Below, piece after piece: positions 17,875 through 26,075 of a DNA stretch of 64,000 bases. The position numbers were made by a program, and so were the translations under genes. The stretch is from assembly GCF_035998675.1 (NCBI RefSeq), contig NZ_DASYHI010000002.1:62001-126000 (forward strand), in the 5' to 3' direction. Position 1 is the stretch's first letter. Each line of letters starts with the position of its first letter. The notes under the pieces were generated by a model, which was not told the origin of the DNA, made no database searches, and saw only the letters and a list, made by a program, of their open reading frames with translations. The stretch is from Telluribacter sp035998675. GTDB lineage: Bacteria > Bacteroidota > Bacteroidia > Cytophagales > Spirosomataceae.

Positions 17875-19362
17875 TCACCTGGCTGAGGCGATTTGTTTCT
17901 TATTTCTCATTTCGAACAAAGCATCCAGTTCGGGGAGAGCGCTGGCGTAGGCGGCGTCCTGCGCTACGTTCACAGTAGCGTGAGGATCTTTCAGCAGGTC
18001 ATAGAGTTCGGTAGCTACGGCGGTGCCGTCGGGCTGGAGCCACTTGGTGTAGCGGTAGCGGTCCGTGCGCATAGAGTACCCCATAACTTTTCCGCGGGGG
18101 TACTGACTAAACGCGGTTTTCTTCCACGCCATGGTTGGTTTGCTGAGCAGAGGAGCAAAGCTGGTACCTTGCAGGTGAGCGGGTTTGGGTAGTCCTGCGG
18201 CATCGCACAGAAAAGGATAGATGTCTACAAACTCCACCAGTGCGCGGGTCTTTTTGCCGCGTGCTTTCATACCGGGGGTACTTACTATCAGTGGAACGCG
18301 GGTATCGATCTCGAAGTTGGTGTGCTTGGCCCACTGCCCGTATTCGCCCAGCTTCCAGCCGTGGTCGCCCCATAGTACTACTACCGTATTCTTGTCCAGT
18401 CCCAGTCGCTTTAGCTCGTCCAGTACCTTGCCAATCTGTGCGTCGGTGTAGCTGACGCAGGCGTGGTAGCCATGAATCAACTGCCGCGCCTGCTCGTCTG
18501 ATACCGGTCCCTCGGCAGGGAGTCCGGCGTAGTTTCGCAGCTCCCCCCAACCGGTTGAAGCCATCGCGGGTGCATTTTGGGGCGGAGAGGTGTAGGCTGG
18601 TAAGGTGAAGTCCGATGGATTGTACAGGTCCCAGTACTTTTTGGGCGCGTTGAAGGGCAGGTGCGGTTTGAAAAAGCCCACGGCCAGGAAGAACGGTTTG
18701 CCCTTGAGCTGGCGCATGGTTTGGATGGCTTTCTCGGCGATCTGTCCGTCCGGATAGGCATTGTCGGGTACATTGGCCATTTCGAAGGCCGGGCCGGCGC
18801 CTTTATTCCGGGAAGCTATTTCTATATTTTCGTCGGTGACGTAGGACCGCCAGTTGGATGTCGGTTCCTGTGCATGCCCCTGCTGCGTCCAGGAAAGGGT
18901 ATCGAGCAGGCCCGCATGAAATAATTTTCCCCACCAGGCGGTCTGGTAGCCGTTGTTCTTGAAGTGCTGGGGAAGGGTTACTACATTGGGTACGGTAGTG
19001 CGGAAGTGCGTTACCAGGTCGTATACCTGGGTGGAGTCGGGGCGCAGGCCCGTCAGCAGACTGGTACGCGAGGGGGAGCAAACCGCCTGCTGGCAGTACG
19101 CCCGCTCAAACAGCAGTCCATTGGCCGCCAGCCGGTCTATGTTGGGCGATTTTACCAGTTTATCACCATAGGCACCCAGCTGGGGCCGCAGGTCATCCAC
19201 GGCAATGAACAGGACGTTCATGGGCTGCGCCGGTGGCGCGGTTTCAGGGGGAGTACGGGCTATAAACGCTCCGAGAACAAGAACGGCTACTAGGCCGGGG
19301 ACGAGGAGCTTTACGATAGGTAGTGAAGCTATGGCTTCTCGGGTGGCTTTCCAGCTTTTCAT
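17875..19362 (-). CDS. Sulfatase, iduronate-2-sulfatase-like
   Basis: Type I sulfatase that hydrolyses sulfate esters, probably on polysaccharides. The 495-residue protein starts with a membrane anchor or signal (about residues 16-36). The N-terminal metal-binding DD is in FIAVDDLRPQLGAYG, and the formylglycine motif is CSPSRTSLLTG with the modifiable Cys. Later KPHLPFNAP and LWGDHGWKLGEYG complete the active site; the layout and the RPQLGAYG / LRPDSTQVYDL segments match iduronate-2-sulfatase relatives. It is S1-type by Cys motif. It is monocistronic and ends 9 bp from the convergent barrel gene. Confidence 0.9.
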   Translation of the reverse strand: MKSWKATREAIASLPIVKLLVPGLVAVLVLGAFIARTPPETAPPAQPMNVLFIAVDDLRPQLGAYGDKLVKSPNIDRLAANGLLFERAYCQQAVCSPSRTSLLTGLRPDSTQVYDLVTHFRTTVPNVVTLPQHFKNNGYQTAWWGKLFHAGLLDTLSWTQQGHAQEPTSNWRSYVTDENIEIASRNKGAGPAFEMANVPDNAYPDGQIAEKAIQTMRQLKGKPFFLAVGFFKPHLPFNAPKKYWDLYNPSDFTLPAYTSPPQNAPAMASTGWGELRNYAGLPAEGPVSDEQARQLIHGYHACVSYTDAQIGKVLDELKRLGLDKNTVVVLWGDHGWKLGEYGQWAKHTNFEIDTRVPLIVSTPGMKARGKKTRALVEFVDIYPFLCDAAGLPKPAHLQGTSFAPLLSKPTMAWKKTAFSQYPRGKVMGYSMRTDRYRYTKWLQPDGTAVATELYDLLKDPHATVNVAQDAAYASALPELDALFEMRNKKQIASAR

Positions 19363-19556
19363 GAAAGGGAGCGTTATGTTTTATTCTAAAAAGCCCGAAA
19401 GCGCCTGGTTCTCCCCAGCGCATTTGAAAAGAATACCTTTCGAATAGTATCAGGCCAGCATTCCTTATAATCTACATTTATTCACGTAACTAATATAATA
19501 GCTTTTTTCTATGAATCTATAAAAAATATAAATAAAAGCTATTGAAAAGATTAGTT

Positions 19557-19564
19557 TAAATTTG
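19557..19564 (+). promoter_or_regulatory. Candidate -7 box for katG
   Basis: TAAATTTG fits TAnnTTTG and sits 31 nt before the katG ATG. No clear -33 element is seen at standard spacing. Confidence 0.3.
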
Positions 19565-19594
19565 TCTCATCGGAAACCATAAATCTACCAAAAA

Positions 19595-21865
19595 ATGTCA
19601 AATAGTATAGGTCCAAACACAAATGTATGGGAGGTTAATGACGAAAGCAAAGTCAACACCGTAGGCAAGTGCCCCTTCACTAGTGGAGCCCTTAACAAGG
19701 CCGCAGGCGGTGGCACGCGCAACCGCGACTGGTGGCCCAATCAACTGAAATTGAATGTCCTGCGTCAGCACTCGTCTCTTTCTGATCCAATGGACGAGGG
19801 ATTCAACTACGCCGAGGAGTTCAAGACCCTGGACCTGGCTACCGTAAAGCAGGATATCTTCGATCTAATGACCCAATCACAGGACTGGTGGCCCGCAGAT
19901 TACGGTCACTACGGACCATTCTTTATCCGGATGGCCTGGCATAGCGCGGGTACCTACCGCATTGGCGATGGCCGGGGCGGGGCAGGTGCCGGTACGTTGC
20001 GCTTTGCCCCCCTCAACAGCTGGCCCGACAACGCCAACCTCGACAAGGCACGCCTGCTGCTGTGGCCCATCAAGCAGAAGTACGGTCGTAAGCTTTCCTG
20101 GGCGGATCTGTTGATCCTGACGGGTAACTGCGCTCTTGAATCCATGGGCCTGAAGACGTTCGGCTTTGGTGGTGGACGCGAGGATGTATGGGAGCCTCAA
20201 GAAGATGTGTATTGGGGATCTGAAACCGAATGGTTGGGTGACGAGGTACGCTACGCGGGTAGCAAAGAACATAAACGTACCCTTGAGCATCCGCTTGGGG
20301 CCGCGCACATGGGACTTATCTACGTAAATCCCGAAGGTCCGGGCGGAAAGCCCGATCCGGCTGCTGCTGCCCATGATATTCGTGAGACCTTCGGCCGCAT
20401 GGCCATGGATGATTACGAAACGGTGGCCCTTATTGCCGGTGGACACACCTTCGGTAAAACCCACGGTGCCGCTGATCCTAACAAATACGTGAGCTCAGAG
20501 CCTGGGGGAGCTACCATCGAAGAGCAAAGCACAGGCTGGAAGAACTCATTCGGTCCTGGCCACGGTGCCCATACCATTACCAGTGGTCTCGAAGGTGCCT
20601 GGACCACTACGCCTACGAAGTGGGGCAACGAGTTCTTCAATAACCTGTTCGGCTTTGAGTGGGAATTGAGTAAGAGTCCGGGTGGAGCGCATCAGTGGAA
20701 ACCCAAGGATGGCGCTGGCGCCGGTACTGTTCCCGACGCGCACGATCCGTCGAAGAGCCACGCGCCCTTTATGCTCACCACCGATCTCGCCCTACGATTT
20801 GACCCTGACTACGAGAAAGTTTCAAGACGCTTCCATGAGAATCCGGATGAGTTTGCCGACGCCTTTGCCCGCGCCTGGTTCAAACTGACGCACCGCGACA
20901 TGGGCCCCAAAGAAAGGTACCTCGGTCCGGAAGTACCTACCGAAGAGTTGGTTTGGCAAGACCCCGTCCCGGCCGTTGCCCATCCGTTGATTGACGATCA
21001 GGATGTTGCTGCTATCAAGACCAGAATACTGGCTTCGGGACTATCCATATCCCAATTGGTATCAACCGCCTGGGCGTCTGCCTTTACCTTCCGTGGCTCC
21101 GACAAGCGTGGTGGTGCTAACGGGGCCCGCATTCGCCTGGCTCCGCAGAAGGATTGGGAAGTTAATAACCCGGCTCAGCTGGCGACCGTGCTGGCAACGC
21201 TTGAGGTGATCCGACAGGAGTTGGACGGCACGCTGTCCGGCGGTAAGCGGGTGTCGCTCGCTGACCTGATTGTCCTGGGCGGCTGCGCCGCTGTGGAGCA
21301 GGCGGCCCGTAATGCCGGCCATGAGGTGACGGTACCCTTTACACCCGGACGTACCGACGCTTCGCAGGAGCAGACCGACGTGCTCTCCTTTGATGCTATG
21401 GAACCGGCTGCCGACGGATTCCGCAACTACGCGAACACCAAACACAAGTCTGCGGCCGAGGAGATGCTGATCGATAAAGCCCAATTGCTGACGCTGACTG
21501 TGCCCGAAATGACGGTGCTCGTGGGCGGTATGCGGGTACTTAATACCAACTTTGATCATTCGAGGCACGGCGTATTTACCCAGCGCCCCGAAACGCTTAC
21601 TACCGACTACTTCGTGAACCTGCTCGACATGAGTACTACCTGGCGGGCCACTTCCGATGCGCAGACGGTGTTCGTAGGGAGTGACCGCAAAACCGGAGAA
21701 CCTAAATGGACCGGTACCCGCGTAGACCTCATCTTTGGTTCCAACTCCGAACTACGCGCCATTGCCGAAGTGTACGGATGCAGTGATTCACAGGAGAAGT
21801 TTGTGCGGGACTTCGTAGCCGCCTGGGCCAAGGTGATGAATCTTGGCCGCTTTGACCTGGCCTGA
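19595..21865 (+). CDS. katG: Catalase-peroxidase
   Basis: Bifunctional haem enzyme that removes hydrogen peroxide; 756 residues, the normal two-domain length. The distal haem site is RMAWHSAGTYR (Arg-Trp-His), the Trp participates with the Tyr in GLIYVNPEGP and a downstream Met in the covalent adduct, and the proximal histidine is in GGHTFGKTHGA. The C-terminal half repeats the fold without haem ligands, as in other KatG. No signal peptide. It is monocistronic with a strong terminator. A Bacteroidota -7-like box is upstream; an OxyR site cannot be confirmed by eye. Confidence 0.97.
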   Translation: MSNSIGPNTNVWEVNDESKVNTVGKCPFTSGALNKAAGGGTRNRDWWPNQLKLNVLRQHSSLSDPMDEGFNYAEEFKTLDLATVKQDIFDLMTQSQDWWPADYGHYGPFFIRMAWHSAGTYRIGDGRGGAGAGTLRFAPLNSWPDNANLDKARLLLWPIKQKYGRKLSWADLLILTGNCALESMGLKTFGFGGGREDVWEPQEDVYWGSETEWLGDEVRYAGSKEHKRTLEHPLGAAHMGLIYVNPEGPGGKPDPAAAAHDIRETFGRMAMDDYETVALIAGGHTFGKTHGAADPNKYVSSEPGGATIEEQSTGWKNSFGPGHGAHTITSGLEGAWTTTPTKWGNEFFNNLFGFEWELSKSPGGAHQWKPKDGAGAGTVPDAHDPSKSHAPFMLTTDLALRFDPDYEKVSRRFHENPDEFADAFARAWFKLTHRDMGPKERYLGPEVPTEELVWQDPVPAVAHPLIDDQDVAAIKTRILASGLSISQLVSTAWASAFTFRGSDKRGGANGARIRLAPQKDWEVNNPAQLATVLATLEVIRQELDGTLSGGKRVSLADLIVLGGCAAVEQAARNAGHEVTVPFTPGRTDASQEQTDVLSFDAMEPAADGFRNYANTKHKSAAEEMLIDKAQLLTLTVPEMTVLVGGMRVLNTNFDHSRHGVFTQRPETLTTDYFVNLLDMSTTWRATSDAQTVFVGSDRKTGEPKWTGTRVDLIFGSNSELRAIAEVYGCSDSQEKFVRDFVAAWAKVMNLGRFDLA

Positions 21866-21891
21866 TTGCAGTACCTTTTTGGCTTATAAGT

Positions 21892-21928
21892 AACAGGGTG
21901 GCCCGGAAGCGGGCCACCCTGTTTTTTT
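21892..21928 (+). terminator. Rho-independent terminator of katG
   Basis: Perfect 14-bp stem (21892-21905 with 21910-21923), GAAG loop and a T7 tract. Confidence 0.9.
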
Positions 21929-21969
21929 ATTGCTCTCTAAATGACTCTTGACTCCAATTTTTTGAATGG

Positions 21970-23061
21970 TCATTTATCTCCACTCGTACCTGCATAAGCC
22001 TTAACCAAAGTCCTGGCTTCTTCAGGGGTTAACAGCGAAACGCAACCATGCCGGGCTTCCGACGGAAAGCTGACGTCCTCTTCCACTTTCCAGTTTATTA
22101 AATCGGGTGAGTAAGAAGCGCCAAAACGGTTAGTCATACAGTAGTCATAGAGTAAGAGCCATCCTGGTTTGAGGGGATCTGCCATGACGGTTGGGCCTTC
22201 GGTGATTACCGGAACAATCTGCCCCTTATTCAGGGGTCCATCTATAATGGTGTAGGGACCTTCAAGGTTTTTGGACGTAGCTACCCGGAGGGCTCTCCTT
22301 TCACCAGTTCTGGCACCAAATTCCTCCTCCTTATGATAAAGATAGTAGGTACCTTCGTGTTTCAGTATTGTTCCGTCTATTACCGAATACCCGGGATTGA
22401 AAAGCTCTTTGGCCGGTGAAAAGGTTTTCCAGTCACGGGTCTTACAGTACCAAAGTCGGCTCTCTTTCCATCCCGCATCTTTATAGGATGAAGACCAGAC
22501 CAGGGTATACTCTTTTGTTTCGTCGTCATAAAACCATTCGGGCGCCCAGATATTTCTGGCTAAGGCTCCTGACTCATCCCGTGCGTCTTTCATCAGGGGC
22601 AAAGCGCCCTCAACCTGCCAGTTAACCAAATCTTTGGAAGTGGCAAAAAGACAGCTTGGCCCTACTTTCTCCCGGTCGTTACCTCTTCCCCCGCCGGTTG
22701 CCAGCAGGCGCCAAAGCCCATCAGGTCCCCGACGAACGTAAGGGTCACGCATTTGCTGCTCCCATACCGGGTTATTGTCGTTCAAAGCAGTCCAATGCCG
22801 TCCATCGGTGGATAAGGCTATGTGCAGCTTCGCTACCAGCATAGGATTCTCCAGGGGTACCTCCACGGTTTTTCCCTGCGCATCAATCTCAATGCGCGTC
22901 GGATAGCGCTGACGAAAGTAAGTCAGCATGTATACCTTTTTGTCTTTATCTATTTTAAGCAGCTCTTTCGCCTCTGCATCAGAGGAGGCGGCCTCTTTTT
23001 TGGATTGGGCCCAGGCTCCCGTAAAGGAGATAACCAGGGCTATAAATAAAGTAAGTTTCAT
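21970..23061 (-). CDS. Secreted GH43/GH32-like five-bladed propeller glycosidase
   Basis: A 363-residue exported protein with a signal peptide (residues 1-18, ending AWAQ) and a five-bladed beta-propeller of the GH43/GH32 superfamily. Blade motifs include RDPYVRRGPDGLW (candidate catalytic base Asp), NIWAPEWFYDDETKEY and ITEGPTVM (candidate acid Glu). It probably cleaves arabinose-, xylose- or galactose-containing side chains, but the family and substrate cannot be set without alignment. It stands alone, divergent from nothing nearby and not next to SusC/SusD genes. Confidence 0.75.
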   Translation of the reverse strand: MKLTLFIALVISFTGAWAQSKKEAASSDAEAKELLKIDKDKKVYMLTYFRQRYPTRIEIDAQGKTVEVPLENPMLVAKLHIALSTDGRHWTALNDNNPVWEQQMRDPYVRRGPDGLWRLLATGGGRGNDREKVGPSCLFATSKDLVNWQVEGALPLMKDARDESGALARNIWAPEWFYDDETKEYTLVWSSSYKDAGWKESRLWYCKTRDWKTFSPAKELFNPGYSVIDGTILKHEGTYYLYHKEEEFGARTGERRALRVATSKNLEGPYTIIDGPLNKGQIVPVITEGPTVMADPLKPGWLLLYDYCMTNRFGASYSPDLINWKVEEDVSFPSEARHGCVSLLTPEEARTLVKAYAGTSGDK

Positions 23062-23124
23062 TACTAAAACATTAAAAATTGTATTTAAACCAATATAAAA
23101 TAATTAAGCTATTACATCATCTCT

Positions 23125-23541
23125 TTATCCTTTAATAGCCGTTTTTAATTTAAACCTGATAGGAAAAAAATATTTCACTTCAACTGGTTTTCCCCCTTGC
23201 TTGGCAGGCTTAGCAAACCTAATTAATCGGCTAACCCGTAAAGCCTCTTGGTCCAAATCATCTCTAAACCCCATCATAATAGTATGAGAATGTGTATTAC
23301 CAACAGTATCAACCCAACAAGAAATATAGACTATTTCTTCTCTTTCAAAATTTACAAGTGAATCGTATTTTATTTGACTTTGAATAAATTTTTGAAGCTT
23401 TTCTACTCCTCCAGAGTAATGAGGCATTGATTCAACGGCGAATATCATCCATTCATCTCTACTAGTAGAGTCTGATTGTGCCTTGACTATGCTTGCCGTG
23501 CATAATAACAATACAACGAGAGCTTTCTTGAATATCACCAT
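23125..23541 (-). CDS. Secreted TonB C-terminal domain protein
   Basis: A 138-residue protein from the ATG at 23541, where a clear signal peptide begins (VIFKKALVVLLLCTASIVKAQ). The mature part is a TonB C-terminal domain: HYSGGVEKLQKFIQSQIKY replaces the usual EFPGGxxAL motif, followed by the VDTVGNTHSHTIM hairpin and EALRVSRLIRFAKPAKQ. It has no transmembrane anchor of the classical TonB kind. The longer frame up to 23685 only reads through a duplicated remnant of the M24 peptidase gene. The gene is AT-rich compared with the neighbourhood. Three similar solo or fused domains occur at 55.9-63.2 kb. Confidence 0.75.
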   Translation of the reverse strand: MVIFKKALVVLLLCTASIVKAQSDSTSRDEWMIFAVESMPHYSGGVEKLQKFIQSQIKYDSLVNFEREEIVYISCWVDTVGNTHSHTIMMGFRDDLDQEALRVSRLIRFAKPAKQGGKPVEVKYFFPIRFKLKTAIKG

Positions 23542-23575
23542 AACCTTGGAATTTTGTAAATAAAATGAGTTACCT

Positions 23576-23667
23576 GCTAACCCTAATTTATAATTAGGCG
23601 TTGAATCAAATAGCGTCTGCGACGCGATAACGACCAAAGTACCCGTCTTCTTCCGGTAAGATGCGGA
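23576..23667. repeat. Duplicated 3' end of the M24 peptidase region (decayed copy)
   Basis: Positions 23576-23644 match 24466-24534 without gaps at 59 of 69 bases, and 23637-23667 match the interior of the peptidase gene at 24616-24646 at 28 of 31 bases. The junction falls at a shared GTACCC, as if about 80 bp were deleted between two copies of that word. The copy includes a GCGTC-TGC-GACGC hairpin. The HEPN-MNT genes lie between the two copies. Confidence 0.8.
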
Positions 23668-23685
23668 GGATTCGGTACTATTCAC

Positions 23686-24075
23686 CTATTTCAATAGTTC
23701 TTCAATCTTTTGTATCAATTCATCCGCAGGTTTCAGCAAATCCAAGACGTCTTCTTCGGAAAAATCTAAGTAGTCTTCATAGTCGGCACTTTGCCTCGTA
23801 GTGAAAATGTTAGAGTAAAACTTCCCTAACTCGTTATCAATGATACCTGTTTTTACAAAGTGAAGACCGAACATCTGCCTTACTCCCGCATGCGTATTTA
23901 CACTGATTTCATTCCTGATCAACAAGGCGATCACAGCGTAGTAACAAGCATAATAGAGCCTATTGACGGCCGTATTCCATAACCGATTTTCTATCAGGAT
24001 CGATACCTCACCGAAAGTTTCTCTGGCTCGCCTGATTCTATATTTAGATAACTCGATCCGATCTTGTGATTTCAT
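23686..24075 (-). CDS. HEPN-domain toxin of a HEPN-MNT pair
   Basis: All-helical HEPN protein of 129 residues, the putative toxin of a type VII-like HEPN/MNT toxin-antitoxin system. Recognisable parts are the first helix YRIRRARETFGEVSILIEN, the core NRLYYACYYAVIALLIRN, and the C-terminal FTTRQSADYEDYLDF that is typical of this HEPN group. Histidine-containing stretches RNEISVNTH and RQMFGLH are candidate RNase or AMPylation sites; neither fits the RX4-6H consensus as clearly as in Cas-type HEPNs. Its ATG overlaps the MNT stop in an ATGA. The pair sits between two copies of a direct repeat, which suggests acquisition. Confidence 0.85.
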   Translation of the reverse strand: MKSQDRIELSKYRIRRARETFGEVSILIENRLWNTAVNRLYYACYYAVIALLIRNEISVNTHAGVRQMFGLHFVKTGIIDNELGKFYSNIFTTRQSADYEDYLDFSEEDVLDLLKPADELIQKIEELLK

Positions 24076-24389
24076 AGAATCTTTCCTTCCTTCCTTACAT
24101 TTTCGTAGAAAGGAGTTTTTCCCTTTCGGGACTCCCAGTCCTTTTTCGAGAAAACCAGGGGGCTAATCAGCGTTCCTGTTTCAAATTCAATGTCGTAGAG
24201 CGGGTAGGTTATCTTTTTCTTATCTGCTGGTTTGATAGTATCCTTATCTATCAGAATTAACAAATCAAGATCTGAGTCTGCCCTGTAGTCACCCCGAGCG
24301 TAAGAGCCGAATAAAATTACTGTGGCCGTAGGGTCTGTTGCTTTGACAGTGGCTTTCACCCGGCTCAGTAGTTCTTTCTTGTCTTTCAT
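24072..24389 (-). CDS. MNT-domain nucleotidyltransferase antitoxin
   Basis: Minimal nucleotidyltransferase of 105 residues. The catalytic motif is FGSYARGDYRADSDLDLLI, that is GS-x10-DxD with both metal-binding aspartates present. Some MNT antitoxins neutralise the partner HEPN by adding AMP to a tyrosine. A third acidic residue may be in PLYDIEFE. The gene comes first and overlaps the HEPN gene by 4 bp, the normal order for this system. Base composition is AT-rich relative to flanking genes. Confidence 0.88.
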   Translation of the reverse strand: MKDKKELLSRVKATVKATDPTATVILFGSYARGDYRADSDLDLLILIDKDTIKPADKKKITYPLYDIEFETGTLISPLVFSKKDWESRKGKTPFYENVRKEGKIL

Positions 24390-24465
24390 TGCTCTATGAT
24401 CTGGTTTAGTAAGTCTGTTGAAAAATGCTCTATTAAAGTAACAATTTTTATGCAGGATTCTCCTC

Positions 24466-24534
24466 GTTAACCCCGATTTGTAATTAGGCGTTGAATCAAG
24501 TAGCGTCTGCGACGCGACAAAGAGCCAGGTACCC
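24466..24534. repeat. Right copy of the direct repeat flanking HEPN-MNT
   Basis: Matches 23576-23644 at 59 of 69 bases in the same orientation. It starts in the intergenic space and ends at the first base of the peptidase stop codon, so it is the 'original' location of the repeat. It holds the palindrome GCGTC-TGC-GACGC. Confidence 0.8.
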
Positions 24535-25913
24535 TACCGCACATACTCAATCTTCCTCGGTATGGTATAGATCTCCGTTTGCCGCCCGTCGATGTACCGG
24601 AAGCCGTTCCGGTCGAAGTACCCGTCTTCTTCCAGCATGATGCGGATGGTCTTGTTCCACTCGTCTATTTTGACGGCGGCATTCAGCTCGATGGAGTAGG
24701 CGGTGTTCTCGAACAGCGGATAATCGCCCGCGCCTTTGGTAACCCCCTGGTTGTCCCACATGCCGATGGTGGGTCCGGCGGCGTGGCCGTGCAAACCAAT
24801 GGGGTGGGTGTAGATGGTACCATTGATACCTTCCTTCTGGGCCTGCGCCAGCGCATCGGCCAGAATCTGGTTGCCTGATTTGCCCGGCTTAAACTGCTCC
24901 GTCAGGATTTCCTGCAGGCGGTTGCCCTGCCGGAAGGCTTTTTTGAGGTAGTCGGGTACGTCGGTTTCGCCGGTTTTGAGAATGTAGGCGTGCTGCTGCT
25001 GGTCGGTGTTGAGGCGCAGGTAGGTAATGCCAAAGTCGGTATGGATGAGGTCACCGGGCAGGATGACCTGCTGGCCGGATCGCTTGGCGAAGGTCCGCAG
25101 ATGGTCGAAGTTGGTAGCGTCGGCGCGCTGAATATCAACCGTCGGGTGAAACCAGGTACCCAGGCCCAGGTCAGTCACGCGCTGGCGCAGGTACCATACT
25201 ACATCGTCGGTAGTCGTGACGCCCGGCTGAATGACCTTCTCCGAAAAAGCCTCCTGAATAAGCTGGTGCGAAATGCGGCAAATCATGGGGTATATGGCCA
25301 TCTCCTTTTCGGTACGGGTTTCTAGCCAGGCCACCGCCAGCCGGTCGGCCGACACCAGTCGCTGCTGGTACACTTTGGGCAGCTTTTCCATCAGCTCGGT
25401 ATGCTCCGTCAGCGTCAGGCCGTCGGCGTGGGCGTAGTTTTTGGAATAGTTGAGCGCTATTTTCTTCGGATTTTTCTGTTGGATAACCTTCACCAGCGCG
25501 TCCCACTGGTCGGGGTTGGAGCTGAGGTCCCACTCACCTTTGAGCAAAGTACCTACGTCGTAGCGGGCTATGGCTAGTTTATCCAGGGGCTTACCCGCCC
25601 CAGGCGTATCCACGCTGGGGTCAAAGAACACCATGATGGTCCGCCGCCGCGCCGACAGCCAGGTACTGGGCAGCATGGTACGCATAACCGGATCCTCGTT
25701 GTATTCGCGCGAGATAATCACCCACATATCTATACCCTCGCGCCGCATGAGCTGGGGTAGCAGGTTTTCGAAGCGGTCTTCCAGCACCTCGTCCACCACG
25801 CGGGCCCGTTCCTGTTCTTTCAGGATGACAGGGATGGTTTGGGCGTGGGAGTGAAAAGTTAAAAATGAGAAGTGAAGAGCGAGGAGGGTACTTAGCAGTA
25901 AAGCGCGTTTCAT
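24534..25913 (-). CDS. Secreted M24-family metallopeptidase (Xaa-Pro aminopeptidase-like)
   Basis: A 459-residue exported protein with a signal peptide (residues 1-24, ending HSHAQ), an N-terminal creatinase-like domain and a C-terminal pita-bread M24 domain. Metal-ligand candidates are the Asp in IHTDFGI, the His in THPIGLHGHAAG, the Glu in YSIELNAAV and the Glu pair in MLEEDGYF. It would remove N-terminal residues next to proline or hydrolyse related amides. It is divergent from the fic gene, with two large palindromes in the shared region. Its 3' end is partly duplicated at 23.6 kb. Confidence 0.88.
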   Translation of the reverse strand: MKRALLLSTLLALHFSFLTFHSHAQTIPVILKEQERARVVDEVLEDRFENLLPQLMRREGIDMWVIISREYNEDPVMRTMLPSTWLSARRRTIMVFFDPSVDTPGAGKPLDKLAIARYDVGTLLKGEWDLSSNPDQWDALVKVIQQKNPKKIALNYSKNYAHADGLTLTEHTELMEKLPKVYQQRLVSADRLAVAWLETRTEKEMAIYPMICRISHQLIQEAFSEKVIQPGVTTTDDVVWYLRQRVTDLGLGTWFHPTVDIQRADATNFDHLRTFAKRSGQQVILPGDLIHTDFGITYLRLNTDQQQHAYILKTGETDVPDYLKKAFRQGNRLQEILTEQFKPGKSGNQILADALAQAQKEGINGTIYTHPIGLHGHAAGPTIGMWDNQGVTKGAGDYPLFENTAYSIELNAAVKIDEWNKTIRIMLEEDGYFDRNGFRYIDGRQTEIYTIPRKIEYVR

Positions 25914-25971
25914 GTAGTGTAGGTTAAGAATGTAGCCCTAAAGTAGAAAAGATTCCGGCAACTGGTTGAGG

Positions 25972-26005
25972 ACATATATAGAAAATGAGCATTTTCTATA
26001 TATGT
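25972..26005. promoter_or_regulatory. Operator-like palindrome 1 upstream of fic
   Basis: Perfect inverted repeat with 15-bp arms (25972-25986 and 25991-26005) and a GAGC spacer. The half-site core ATATATAGAAAA recurs in the next palindrome. Confidence 0.7.
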
Positions 26006-26013
26006 TGCTATGG

Positions 26014-26047
26014 ATATATATAGAAAATAGGCTTTTTCTATATATAT
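26014..26047. promoter_or_regulatory. Operator-like palindrome 2 upstream of fic
   Basis: Perfect inverted repeat with 14-bp arms (26014-26027 and 26034-26047) and a 6-bp spacer, sharing the ATATATAGAAAA half-site with palindrome 1. Together the two give four half-sites within 76 bp, between the divergent peptidase and fic genes. They may bind the winged-helix domain of the Fic protein itself. Confidence 0.7.
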
Positions 26048-26075
26048 TCAGCAGCTTTTGACGACTTTACTTACT

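Noticed and set aside
23541..23685. N-terminal extension of the TonB-domain protein up to 23685.
   Set aside because: It translates the duplicated peptidase 3' end in a wrong frame, and a clear signal peptide begins at 23541.
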